This document shows, piece after piece, positions 17,930 to 26,203 of a DNA stretch of 64,000 nt. The translations under genes were made by a program, and so were the position numbers. The notes under the pieces were generated by a model, which made no database searches, was not told where the DNA came from, and worked only from the letters and a program-made list of their open reading frames with translations. The stretch is from Streptomyces venezuelae (GTDB lineage Bacteria; Actinomycetota; Actinomycetes; Streptomycetales; Streptomycetaceae), in NCBI RefSeq assembly GCF_008642275.1, contig NZ_CP029189.1, forward strand, positions 2,982,001 to 3,046,000, given 5' to 3'. The stretch's first letter is position 1; the number at the start of each line of letters is the position of its first letter.

Positions 17930-18964
17930 TTATTGCACGGTTAGATCCAGGTTCTGTCCGGGCTTGATGAGGTCGGCGTCCTCACCGATGACTTGCTCAT
18001 TGGCCTGGTAGAGACCGTTCCAGCCCCCCTTTACGCCCTTGGCAACCGCGATGGTCGCCAGGCTGTCGCCCGCCTGGACCGTGTAGGTGGGGTTCGACGC
18101 GGCGTCAGACGGGGCCGTCGGCCCGCCCTCCGGCGCACCGCGGTGCTTGCCGCTCCCCTCGACCGGAGTGGTGGCGGTGGTCTGCGGGACCTCCGGGGCG
18201 GCGGGGGCCGTCGGGTCGACCGGGGGCAGCCCCGGCGTGACGGGCGCCGTGGTGGGCGCGGTCGGGTCCACCGGCGCCGTCGGCGCCGTCGGGTCGACGG
18301 GGACCGGCGTGCCGGTCGGACCGCCCGGCTGGACCGGAGCCGTCGGGTCGGCCGGGGGCGTCGTCGGGACGTCCGGGGCGGGCATGACGGGCAGTCCGAC
18401 GGACGGGGCGTCGGGAATCAACCACGGGGTGCTGGACGGGCTCGGCGCCGGGGCCGGGGTCGGCGAACCGTAGTCCGTGGACGGCTTGCCGCCCCCGGTG
18501 GACGGAACGACGTCGTCCGGGCGGGACGGCGCGGGGGCGAGGGGGCCCTGACCGCCGGGCAGACCCGGGTCCACCTGTGCGGCGGGGCCTTCCTTGACCA
18601 GACCGGCCGAGGCCGCGCACAGCGGCCAGGCCTGCGGTCCCGTCGAGCCCAGCACCCGCTCGGCGACGGCGATCTGCTGGGAACGGCTCGCCAGGTCGGG
18701 GCGCTCGGCGAAGTCGAGTCCGCCGGCGCTCTGCCACTCCTCCTGGGTGAACTGGAGTCCGCCGTAGGCGCCGCTGCCGAAGTTCGCGCTCCACGAGCCG
18801 CCGCTCTCGCACTCGGCCACCTTGTCCCACGTGGACGTGTCGGCGGCGGTGGCGCTGGTGGCGGCCAACAGCGGCATGGCCAGCGCAGAGCCAGTGACTC
18901 CGGCTGTGACGACCAGCGCGGGGACCTGGCGGGGGCGTCTGTGACGGCCGTTCCCGGAGAGCAT
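17930..18964 (-). CDS. Second secreted Rpf-type protein with Pro/Thr linker and LysM
   Basis: The 344-residue precursor has a signal peptide (cleavage near ATSATAAD), an Rpf domain (WDKVAECESGGSWSANFGSG with its catalytic Glu, about residues 43-120), a 150-residue Pro/Thr/Asp linker of degenerate PTAPVDPTAP repeats, and a C-terminal LysM (QAGDSLATIAVAKGVKGGW). It is paralogous to the gene at 16752. The LysM domains are close matches while the linkers differ completely. The ATG at 18964 has AAGGTGAT upstream. No riboswitch fits in its short leader. Confidence 0.9.
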   Translation of the reverse strand: MLSGNGRHRRPRQVPALVVTAGVTGSALAMPLLAATSATAADTSTWDKVAECESGGSWSANFGSGAYGGLQFTQEEWQSAGGLDFAERPDLASRSQQIAVAERVLGSTGPQAWPLCAASAGLVKEGPAAQVDPGLPGGQGPLAPAPSRPDDVVPSTGGGKPSTDYGSPTPAPAPSPSSTPWLIPDAPSVGLPVMPAPDVPTTPPADPTAPVQPGGPTGTPVPVDPTAPTAPVDPTAPTTAPVTPGLPPVDPTAPAAPEVPQTTATTPVEGSGKHRGAPEGGPTAPSDAASNPTYTVQAGDSLATIAVAKGVKGGWNGLYQANEQVIGEDADLIKPGQNLDLTVQ

Positions 18965-19052
18965 GAGGGATCACCTTTCGCATAACAGCGGGGTAACGGC
19001 AGAACCTAGCGGCCTTCGAACGATTGTCACAAGTTCAAGCTGAACCTGACTT

Positions 19053-20354
19053 TTAATCAGCTTTCGCGCAAGTGTTTTGAGCCGCGAATCGAACGGGAAG
19101 AGTGCGTAGCCCTCGCATGATCAACCCGCCACGCCAGCGCAGGTCTTGGGGTGGAACGGCAAGTTCCAGATCGGGCAGACGCATCAGCAAAGTCGCGAGT
19201 GCGGTCTGCCCTTCGAGCCGGGCGAGCGGGGCACCCAGGCAGTAGTGGATGCCGTGCCCGTATCCGAGGTGCTGGTTGTCGGTCCGGGAGAGGTCGAGGG
19301 TGTCCGGGTCCGTGAAGCGCTCCGGATCCCGGTCGGCGGCCGCGAGGACGACCAGCACCGGGTCACCGGCCTCGATCGGCATACCGCCGAGGGTCAGCGG
19401 CTCGGTGGCGAATCGCCAGGTCGCCAGCTCCACGGGCCCGTCGTAGCGCAGCAGTTCCTCGACGCCGGTGGCCAGCAGTCCGCTCTCCCCGGCGGCGAGG
19501 GAGAGCTGGAGGCGCTCGCGCTGGCCGGGGTTCATGAAGAGGGAGTGGACCCCGTTGCCGATGAGGTTCACGGTGGTCTCGAATCCGGCGAAGAGCAGGA
19601 TGAAGGCCATGGCGGTGGCCTCGCCCTCCGTCAGATGGTCGCCGTGATCGCTCGCCCGGATCAGGTCGGAAATGAGGTCATCGCCCAGATCATCCCTTTT
19701 GCGGTGAATGAGTTCACCGAGATAGGTCCGCATCTGCTTCACCGACCGGGCCACTCCGCCGCGCGGACCGCCACCGTGGCGGATCATCATGCCGGCCCAG
19801 TCGCGGAAGTCGTCCTGGTCCTCGCGCGGTACCCCGAGCATCTCGCAGATGGCGTAGATGGGGAGCGGGAAGGCGAACTCGTGAATGAGATCAGCCTCAC
19901 CCTTCCCCGCGAAGGCGTCGATCAGGTGGTCGGTGAGGGCCTGCACCCTCGGGGCGAACTCGGCGACCCTGCGCGGGGTGAAGGCCTTCGACACCAGCCG
20001 CCGCAGCCGGGTGTGGTCCGGCGGGTCGATGTTGAGCAGGTGCGTCATCAGCTCCGCCTTGCGCTCCCCCGGGATCCCGGTCTTGCCCTTGGCGTGCGCC
20101 GGCTCCGCGTGGTGTGCCGGATTCTTGCTGAGCCGCTGGTCGGCAAGGGCCTGGCGGGCGTCGGCGTACCTGGTGACGAGCCATGCCTCGACCCCGCTGG
20201 GCAGCTTGGTGCGGTGCACCGGTGCGTTCTCGCGCAGCCACGCGTAGGCCGGGTAGGGGTCGGTCGCGAACTCCCAGTCGAAGAGGGTGGGGCCCTCGGC
20301 GGAAGGAGTGCCGGCGGGGGTTTCGGCGGGGGTCCCGGAGGTCTGCTCGTGCAC
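19053..20354 (-). CDS. Cytochrome P450 (CYP107-like)
   Basis: The 433-residue haem enzyme has the I-helix LLFAGFETT, the K-helix EELLRYD, and the haem-binding GYGHGIHYCLG with proximal Cys372. Together they indicate a soluble class I P450 needing ferredoxin and reductase, not encoded alongside as separate genes. The position beside the Rpf pair matches, from memory, CYP107U1 in S. coelicolor, linked to sporulation. Two GTG starts are plausible (20354 and 20375); the latter has GGGGG upstream. It is divergent from a flavohaemoglobin gene 115 bases away. Confidence 0.88.
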   Translation of the reverse strand: MHEQTSGTPAETPAGTPSAEGPTLFDWEFATDPYPAYAWLRENAPVHRTKLPSGVEAWLVTRYADARQALADQRLSKNPAHHAEPAHAKGKTGIPGERKAELMTHLLNIDPPDHTRLRRLVSKAFTPRRVAEFAPRVQALTDHLIDAFAGKGEADLIHEFAFPLPIYAICEMLGVPREDQDDFRDWAGMMIRHGGGPRGGVARSVKQMRTYLGELIHRKRDDLGDDLISDLIRASDHGDHLTEGEATAMAFILLFAGFETTVNLIGNGVHSLFMNPGQRERLQLSLAAGESGLLATGVEELLRYDGPVELATWRFATEPLTLGGMPIEAGDPVLVVLAAADRDPERFTDPDTLDLSRTDNQHLGYGHGIHYCLGAPLARLEGQTALATLLMRLPDLELAVPPQDLRWRGGLIMRGLRTLPVRFAAQNTCAKAD

Positions 20355-20469
20355 CTGACGACCGTATCCCGGCACCGAACCCCCATCCGAAATGGGTGTT
20401 TCGTCGCGGCTGTCCGTGGATCGTCCATCCCTTGACCTGAACTTCTCCGGCATTCCTACTTTCGGTTTT

Positions 20470-21681
20470 GTGGATGTCAGGATCTTGAAGAGCAGTTTCG
20501 CGGTGGTGGAGCGACGGGCCGAGCACGCCGTCAAGTTCTTCTACTCCCACCTCTTCTGGCACAACCCCGGAGTCCGCGCCCTCTTCCCCGACTCCCTCCA
20601 CGACATGGAACGCCAGCGGGACCGGCTCTTCGCCGCGCTCACCCACGTGATCGCCCACATCGACGACGAGACCCTCGGCCCCTACCTGCGCGACCTGGGA
20701 CGCGACCACCGCAAGTTCCTGGTCCGGCCCGAGCACTACGCCGCCGTCGGCGCCAGCCTGCTCGCCGCGCTCGCGGAGACCTCCGGCGCGGCCTGGACGC
20801 CGCCCGTCGAGAAGGCCTGGGCCGAGGCGTACCAGGTGATGGCCGACGCAATGACGGCCGCCGCCCACGCGAGCGAGGACCCGCCGTGGTGGGACGCGGA
20901 GGTCGTGCGCCACCTCCAGTACGGACCGGACATAGGCGTCCTGACGCTACGGCCGCACGCCCCCTTCCCCTATCTCCCCGGCCAGTACACGAGCGTCAGC
21001 AGCGAACGGGTCCCGACGACCTGGCGCACCTACTCCATCGGCAACGCCCCCCGCCCCGACGGCACCCTCGACCTGCACGTCAGCCGGGTCGACCGGGGGC
21101 GGCTGAGCACCGCCCTGGTCCGGGAGACCCGGCCGGGCGACGTGCTGCGGCTCGGCGCCGCCGGCGGTCAGCTGACCTTCCGCCGCGAGGACCGCCCCGT
21201 CAGCCTGATCGCCGCCGGCACCGGTTGGGCACCCATCCGGGCCCTGCTGGAGGATCTCGCGGAGCATCCCCCCGACCAGGACGTGCGGCTCTTCGTGGTG
21301 GCCCGGGACGGCGCGCACCTCTACGACCGCCCGCTCATCGACGCGTACGCCGCCAGCTGCGGCTGGCTCGCCGTCACCTACATCACGCCCGCGCCAGGGC
21401 GGCACCGCTACCAGGCCACCGACCGGCTGGCGACCGCGCTGGGCAACCGGGGGCTGTGGCCGGACCAGGACGTCTACCTCAGCGGCCCGCCGCAGTTCAT
21501 GGAGGAGACGGCCCGCCTCCTCCAGGAGCTGGGCGCCCGCCCCGGCCGTCTCTTCCACGACGCCGTGCCGGTCCGGAGCCCCGCGTACGCGGAGCGCCCG
21601 CTGGGCTTCGGCGAATGGTTCCTGGACCGCCCGGCGCCCCACTGGCTCGATCCCTCGGCCCGCGCGCCGAGGGAGTACTGA
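20470..21681 (+). CDS. Flavohaemoglobin-like globin/FAD/NAD oxidoreductase
   Basis: The protein of about 403 residues fuses a globin domain (residues 1-140; FYSHLF with the B10 Tyr, HRKFLVRPEHYAAVG around the proximal His) to an FAD-binding barrel (RTYSIGNAP) and an NAD domain (AAGTGWAPIRALL; VYLSGPPQFM near the end). This is the Hmp order, so nitric oxide dioxygenase activity is likely. The C-terminus extends about 45 residues past the usual Hmp end. The start is uncertain: the GTG at 20470 lacks a good ribosome binding site, and a TTG at 20485 has AGG close by. Confidence 0.82.
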   Translation: MDVRILKSSFAVVERRAEHAVKFFYSHLFWHNPGVRALFPDSLHDMERQRDRLFAALTHVIAHIDDETLGPYLRDLGRDHRKFLVRPEHYAAVGASLLAALAETSGAAWTPPVEKAWAEAYQVMADAMTAAAHASEDPPWWDAEVVRHLQYGPDIGVLTLRPHAPFPYLPGQYTSVSSERVPTTWRTYSIGNAPRPDGTLDLHVSRVDRGRLSTALVRETRPGDVLRLGAAGGQLTFRREDRPVSLIAAGTGWAPIRALLEDLAEHPPDQDVRLFVVARDGAHLYDRPLIDAYAASCGWLAVTYITPAPGRHRYQATDRLATALGNRGLWPDQDVYLSGPPQFMEETARLLQELGARPGRLFHDAVPVRSPAYAERPLGFGEWFLDRPAPHWLDPSARAPREY

Positions 21682-21753
21682 GCCCAGGGAGCACTGAGCC
21701 GGAGGAGCACCCAGGAGAGGGAGTACCAAGGGGAGGGAGTACCAAGGGGGAGC
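21669..21753 (+). repeat. Degenerate short tandem repeats at a gene end
   Basis: The 3' end of the flavohaemoglobin gene and following spacer hold imperfect units: AGGGAGTACTGAGCC then AGGGAGCACTGAGCC, followed by two AGGGAGTACCAAGGGG copies. The first unit includes the gene's stop codon. They fill the gap to the convergent mazG. Confidence 0.8.
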
Positions 21754-21755
21754 GG

Positions 21756-22799
21756 TTACCGCCCGTCCCGCTCCGCCACGCCCTCGGCCGCCCGGATCGC
21801 GTCCCGGTAGGCGCGGGCCGCCGCGCGCAGCGCGGTCTCGGGGTCGGTCCCCGCCGCCTCGGCGCGGGCCGCGAGCGCCAGCAGCTCGTACCCGATGCCC
21901 TCGCCCCGGGGCAGTTCCACCGCCACGCCGCCCGTACGGGCCCGGCCCGCGAGCTTGGCGGCGAGCGCGAGACCGGGCTGGCCCACCGGGATCCCGTCGG
22001 TGACCGACTCCCGCCGCTTCTCCACCGCCTTGGTGCGCTGCCAGTGCGCGCTGACGTCCTCCGGGGTCGCGGCCTCCGCGTCACCGAAGACGTGGGGGTG
22101 CCGGTGGATCAGCTTCGTGACGAGCGCCCCGGCCACGTCGTCGATGGAGAAGGCCTCGGCACCCTCCTCGCCGTCCTCGCCGTCCTCTCCGGCCACGTCG
22201 GCGTCCTCGGCGATCCGGGCGTGGAAGACCACCTGGAGCAGTACGTCTCCGAGCTCCTCCCGCAGCTCCTCCCGGTCCCCGTCCTCGATGGCCTCGACCA
22301 GTTCGTACGCTTCCTCGATCGCGTACTTGGCCAGGCTGCGGTGGGTCTGCCGGGAGGTCCACGGGCACTCGCGCCGGACCCGGTCCATCACCTGGACCAG
22401 GTCGAGCAGGCGGGCGCCGGGCAGGTCGTAGGAGCCGGGCAGGAGTTCCAGGTCGGGCATGGAGACCCGGCCCGAGCCGGCCAGCCGGGCCAGTCCGTCC
22501 GTGAGCCGCCGGTCGCCCTCGCCGGCGAGGAGCACCACGACCGTACGGCCGCCCGCGCAGGCCTCGACCAGCTCGTGCGCGTCCGGGCTGCCGAACGCGA
22601 CCTCGATGCCGGCCTCCCGCAGGTACGGCAGCTGCGGGTGGCCGGGGTCGGCGCACAGCACCCGGTCCGCGGCGTGCAGGGTCTGCCACGCCGGCCAGGA
22701 CAGCACACCGGGGGCGACCCGGTGGCTGGTGGTCAGCAGGACGATGCGGCCCGTGGGCTCGGCGGCGTCGGCGGCGGTGGGTTCGGAGTGGTCGGTCAC
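21756..22799 (-). CDS. mazG: Nucleoside triphosphate pyrophosphohydrolase MazG
   Basis: The 347-residue protein has an N-terminal domain of about 115 residues resembling a tetrapyrrole-methylase-like fold, followed by the MazG domain (RRECPWTSRQTHRSL, EEAYELVEAIE, EELGDVLLQVVFHARIAE), whose Glu/Asp residues bind magnesium. An acidic insert (GEDGEDGEEGAEA) splits it. MazG hydrolyses NTPs or aberrant nucleotides. The GTG at 22799 is only one base after a GGAGGG, too close for normal initiation, so a slightly later non-ATG start is possible. Confidence 0.88.
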   Translation of the reverse strand: MTDHSEPTAADAAEPTGRIVLLTTSHRVAPGVLSWPAWQTLHAADRVLCADPGHPQLPYLREAGIEVAFGSPDAHELVEACAGGRTVVVLLAGEGDRRLTDGLARLAGSGRVSMPDLELLPGSYDLPGARLLDLVQVMDRVRRECPWTSRQTHRSLAKYAIEEAYELVEAIEDGDREELREELGDVLLQVVFHARIAEDADVAGEDGEDGEEGAEAFSIDDVAGALVTKLIHRHPHVFGDAEAATPEDVSAHWQRTKAVEKRRESVTDGIPVGQPGLALAAKLAGRARTGGVAVELPRGEGIGYELLALAARAEAAGTDPETALRAAARAYRDAIRAAEGVAERDGR

Positions 22800-22853
22800 C
22801 CTCCGAACCTACCTCCGGCACGCCGGCCCACGGCCCGGGGGGACCCCGGAGCG

Positions 22854-23477
22854 TCAGGCGCCGGCCGGGGCCGCCTCGGGCCGCGTCCGCTGGGTGATCC
22901 AGGGCGTGTCCCCGGTACCGAGCTTGATCTCCTTGGCGTCCCAGGCGCCGTAGCGCGGGTTCACCTCGATGTGCAGGGCCTTGACGGCGGCCCGGGCGGG
23001 CTCCTCCAGCTTCCCGGCCCCGTACTTGTCGGTGAGCGCGGTCAGGAGCACCCGGTCCCGCAGGAAGCGGTCGACCTGGCCGGGGGCCATGGCCCCCTTC
23101 TGCAGGAGCAGCGCCTCGAACTGCTCGGTGCCGCCGTTCTCGTCGACGTAGGCCTTGCGCTCGTCCTCGATGGCCTTCTGGGTGGCCGTGATCCCGGCGG
23201 TGTCGGCCATCTTGTCGATGATCCGGCTCTGCAGGAGCGAGTCGAGCTTCTGCCGCTCCAGGTGGGGGGTGCTCGCGATGAGTTCGGCGGCGGCCTGCCC
23301 GGAACGGTTCTGCGCCGCGCGGACGTCGTTGACCTGGGCCTGGAGCGCGGAGGTGGTGATGCGTTCGCCGCCCACGACGGCCGCGGTGCCGGGACGCGGC
23401 TCGCCCGAGCAGGCGGACAGCAGGGGCGCCGCCACGAGCAGGGCGGCGGAGACGGAGAGCGCTGTGCGACGGTGCAA
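22854..23477 (-). CDS. SurA N-terminal-like lipoprotein
   Basis: The 207-residue precursor has a signal sequence with lipobox LLSAC (Cys23), so it is lipid-anchored outside. The rest is helical, with a SurA/PrsA N-terminal chaperone-like region (VVGGERITTSALQAQVND, then long amphipathic helices) but no parvulin isomerase domain. It probably assists folding of exported proteins. The start is a TTG at 23477 with GGAGG four bases upstream; no ATG or GTG fits a signal peptide as well. It lies 54 bases upstream of mazG on the same strand. Confidence 0.82.
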   Translation of the reverse strand: MHRRTALSVSAALLVAAPLLSACSGEPRPGTAAVVGGERITTSALQAQVNDVRAAQNRSGQAAAELIASTPHLERQKLDSLLQSRIIDKMADTAGITATQKAIEDERKAYVDENGGTEQFEALLLQKGAMAPGQVDRFLRDRVLLTALTDKYGAGKLEEPARAAVKALHIEVNPRYGAWDAKEIKLGTGDTPWITQRTRPEAAPAGA

Positions 23478-23767
23478 AGGAGCCTCCAGGGCCGGGAGAT
23501 TGTGCGTCGGTGCACAAAGGGCCGTGCGGTGATCGATGGTATGAGGTCACGGTGATCCGGACCACCGGTTCGACCAACGATTCACGCGCGGACCGAACAC
23601 GCACCGTTCATAGGCGAGCCGGCGGGCACCGGCGGGTCCGGCGCGCCACCCGTCACCCGTTCTGGGGACCCCGCCCCTCGGGGATGCCCCGCCGGCCGGG
23701 CCGGATCGGCCACCGGCAACCCTGAGGCCACCCTTCGGTCACCCGGCCCTGCCAAGGTCGGCCCACC

Positions 23768-26203
23768 ATGTCGACAACGCACCGCTCGCCGCGTCCCGCA
23801 CCGCGTCCCGCGCCGTCTCCCGCACCGCCCCGCCCCCCGGGCCGCTCGCCGCGCCCGTCACCACGCCGCCGGAGTCTGCTCGGCTCGGGGCTCGCCGCCC
23901 TGCTCACGGCGGTGGCCGTGTGCGCCGGGGACGCCGCCGCCCGCGTGTTCCCCTACGGGCCGCGCCACCGCAGCATCAACGACCTCGGCAACCAGTTCGT
24001 CCCCTTCCACGCACAGCTGTGGGACCTGCTGCACGGCCGCGCGGAGGGCGGGCTGCTGTTCAACTGGCGCTCCGGTTACGGCATGAGCTTCCTGCCGGAC
24101 CTGGGTACCTATCTGACCAGCCCGTTCGCCGTCCTCGTCGGGCTCTTCCCGCGCACGGACATCGACCTCGCCGTGTACGTCGTCACCGTGCTCAAGATGT
24201 CGGCCGCGGCGGCCGCGACGGCCTGGCTGCTGCGCACCCAGCGCCGCGGGCCCTGGTGGGCGGCCGGGCTGCTCGGGGCCTCGTACGCGCTGTGCGGCTG
24301 GTCGGTGATCGAGGCCTCGTACAACCCGATGTGGCTGGACGGGCTGATCGCCTTCCCCCTGCTGTGCCTGACCGGTGAATGGGCCCTGCGCGGGCGCCGG
24401 ATCCTGCTTGCGCCGCTGGTCGTCGCGGTCTGCTGGACGGCGAACTTCTACACCGCCTACATGGCGACGCTGGGTGCGGCGCTGGTGCTGCTGGTACGGG
24501 TGGTCCTCACCCGGGAGGGCGCCCGGGCCCGGCTGGCGGTGATCGCCCGGGGCGCCGGGACGACCGTGCTCGGGATCGCGCTCGCGGTGCCCGTGCTCCT
24601 GCCGCTCTTCCTCAGCTCCGGGCAGGCCTACCCGGGGTGGGTCAGGGAGTTCCGGCCGGTGACCTGGGCGGACCTGTTCGCCCGGCTGCTGCCGGGGACG
24701 TACTCCTTCTCCTCCCCCGCCGTCTTCGTCGGCACCGGGACCCTGCTGCTGGTGGCCGCGCTCCCCTTCCACCGGGCGGTCCCCGCGCGCACCCGGCTGT
24801 GGTGGGCGGGGCTGACCGCGGCCGTGGCGCTGTCCCTGCAGTGGGCGCCCACGCACCTGGCCTGGCACCTGTTCGCCACCCCGAACGGAAGCCCGTACCG
24901 GCAGACCTTCGTGCTGGCCGGGATCGCCGTGATCGCCGCCTGGACCGGGCTGGCCGCGGGCCTGCCGAGGCCGCCGGCCCTGGCCGCGGGTACGGGCGTA
25001 CTCGCGGCCGCCGTGCTGTGGGCGCACGACAGCCCCCTGGTGACGGCGGCGGGATACGCGCTCTTCGCCGGCGGGCTGGCGATGGCGGCCGCGGCCTGGT
25101 GGGCGCTGCGCCACCGGCGCCTCGCCCGGCCGGCGGCCGCACTGCTCGCGCTGGTCCTGCTGGCACAGGCCGCGGCGACCACCGCCTACGGCCACAAGGG
25201 CAAGCTGGGCGGCCTGGACGACTACCCGTCCTGGGGGCCTGCGCACACCGCGCGCGCCGAGGCCCTGGCCGGTGCGGACGGCTGGCCGGCGTACCGTACC
25301 GACCCGGGCCGGCCCGCCCTGACGGGCAACGACCCGCTGCTGCTCGGCGGCGAGGGCGGCGCGTACTACAGCAGCCACACCCCGGACGTGTTCACCCGCA
25401 CGATGGTCGCACTCGGGGCGGGCTGGACCTCGCGCGGCCGCAACGTCCAGAGCATCGACAACCCGGTGACGGACGCCGTCTTCGCGGTCGGCGCACGTCT
25501 GCAGCCCGACGGCTCGGTCCGCCGGGCGCAGGTGCCCCCGCTGGTGACGACCCGCCCGCCCGGCCCCGCGCCCGCCTACACCGACGACTCCCCCTTCGCC
25601 AACCAGGAAGCGCTGCTCGGCGCCCGGGTGTACGAGGATCCGCTCGCGCCGGGGGTGTGCCGGGCGGGCACGGAGGCCTTCCTGTGGGCCCCCGAGTACA
25701 ACGCGACGGCCCGCCTCGCGGACGGCCCCGCCTTCCGTCTGAACGGCAACGCGCCCCGCAACCGGGCCGCCCTCCAGCCGATGGGCCCCTCCCGCGGGGC
25801 CTCCTCGGCGCTGGTCTTCGACGCGGCCCCGCCCCCGCGGTGGGCCCTGTCCTGCCTGGACCGGGCCCGGCTCGACGCGGCGGTGGCCGGGCTGCGGGCG
25901 ACGGCCGCGACCTCGGTCCGGGTCGGCTCCTCGGGGGTCCGGGCCGAACTGCCGCAGGGGGCCGCGGGGACGGCGGTCCTCTCGGTCCCCGCGATCGCCG
26001 GCTGGACCTGCAACGGCCGGCCGGCCTCCAGCCACCTGGGCCTGGTGGCGGCCCCGCTCTCCCCCGGCACCACCCGGGTGAGCTGCGCGTTCCGCCCGCC
26101 GGGGCTGGTCCCGGGGCTGGCGTCCCTGGCGGTCGCGCTGGGGATCTGGGCGGCCGTGGCCCTGCGGGGCCGGACCCGGCGGCGGGTCAGCGGACCTGGC
26201 TGA
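23768..26203 (+). CDS. YfhO-family multi-spanning membrane protein
   Basis: The 811-residue protein has a Pro/Arg-rich N-terminus (about 38 residues) and then about 12 hydrophobic segments with a first extracellular loop carrying NDLGNQFVPFHAQLWD, as in YfhO. Its soluble C-terminal part (about 540-780) is followed by a last helix. YfhO-type proteins are predicted GT-C-like transferases; the B. subtilis member helps glycosylate lipoteichoic acid. The last 17 bases overlap the end of the convergent kinase gene. Confidence 0.83.
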   Translation: MSTTHRSPRPAPRPAPSPAPPRPPGRSPRPSPRRRSLLGSGLAALLTAVAVCAGDAAARVFPYGPRHRSINDLGNQFVPFHAQLWDLLHGRAEGGLLFNWRSGYGMSFLPDLGTYLTSPFAVLVGLFPRTDIDLAVYVVTVLKMSAAAAATAWLLRTQRRGPWWAAGLLGASYALCGWSVIEASYNPMWLDGLIAFPLLCLTGEWALRGRRILLAPLVVAVCWTANFYTAYMATLGAALVLLVRVVLTREGARARLAVIARGAGTTVLGIALAVPVLLPLFLSSGQAYPGWVREFRPVTWADLFARLLPGTYSFSSPAVFVGTGTLLLVAALPFHRAVPARTRLWWAGLTAAVALSLQWAPTHLAWHLFATPNGSPYRQTFVLAGIAVIAAWTGLAAGLPRPPALAAGTGVLAAAVLWAHDSPLVTAAGYALFAGGLAMAAAAWWALRHRRLARPAAALLALVLLAQAAATTAYGHKGKLGGLDDYPSWGPAHTARAEALAGADGWPAYRTDPGRPALTGNDPLLLGGEGGAYYSSHTPDVFTRTMVALGAGWTSRGRNVQSIDNPVTDAVFAVGARLQPDGSVRRAQVPPLVTTRPPGPAPAYTDDSPFANQEALLGARVYEDPLAPGVCRAGTEAFLWAPEYNATARLADGPAFRLNGNAPRNRAALQPMGPSRGASSALVFDAAPPPRWALSCLDRARLDAAVAGLRATAATSVRVGSSGVRAELPQGAAGTAVLSVPAIAGWTCNGRPASSHLGLVAAPLSPGTTRVSCAFRPPGLVPGLASLAVALGIWAAVALRGRTRRRVSGPG

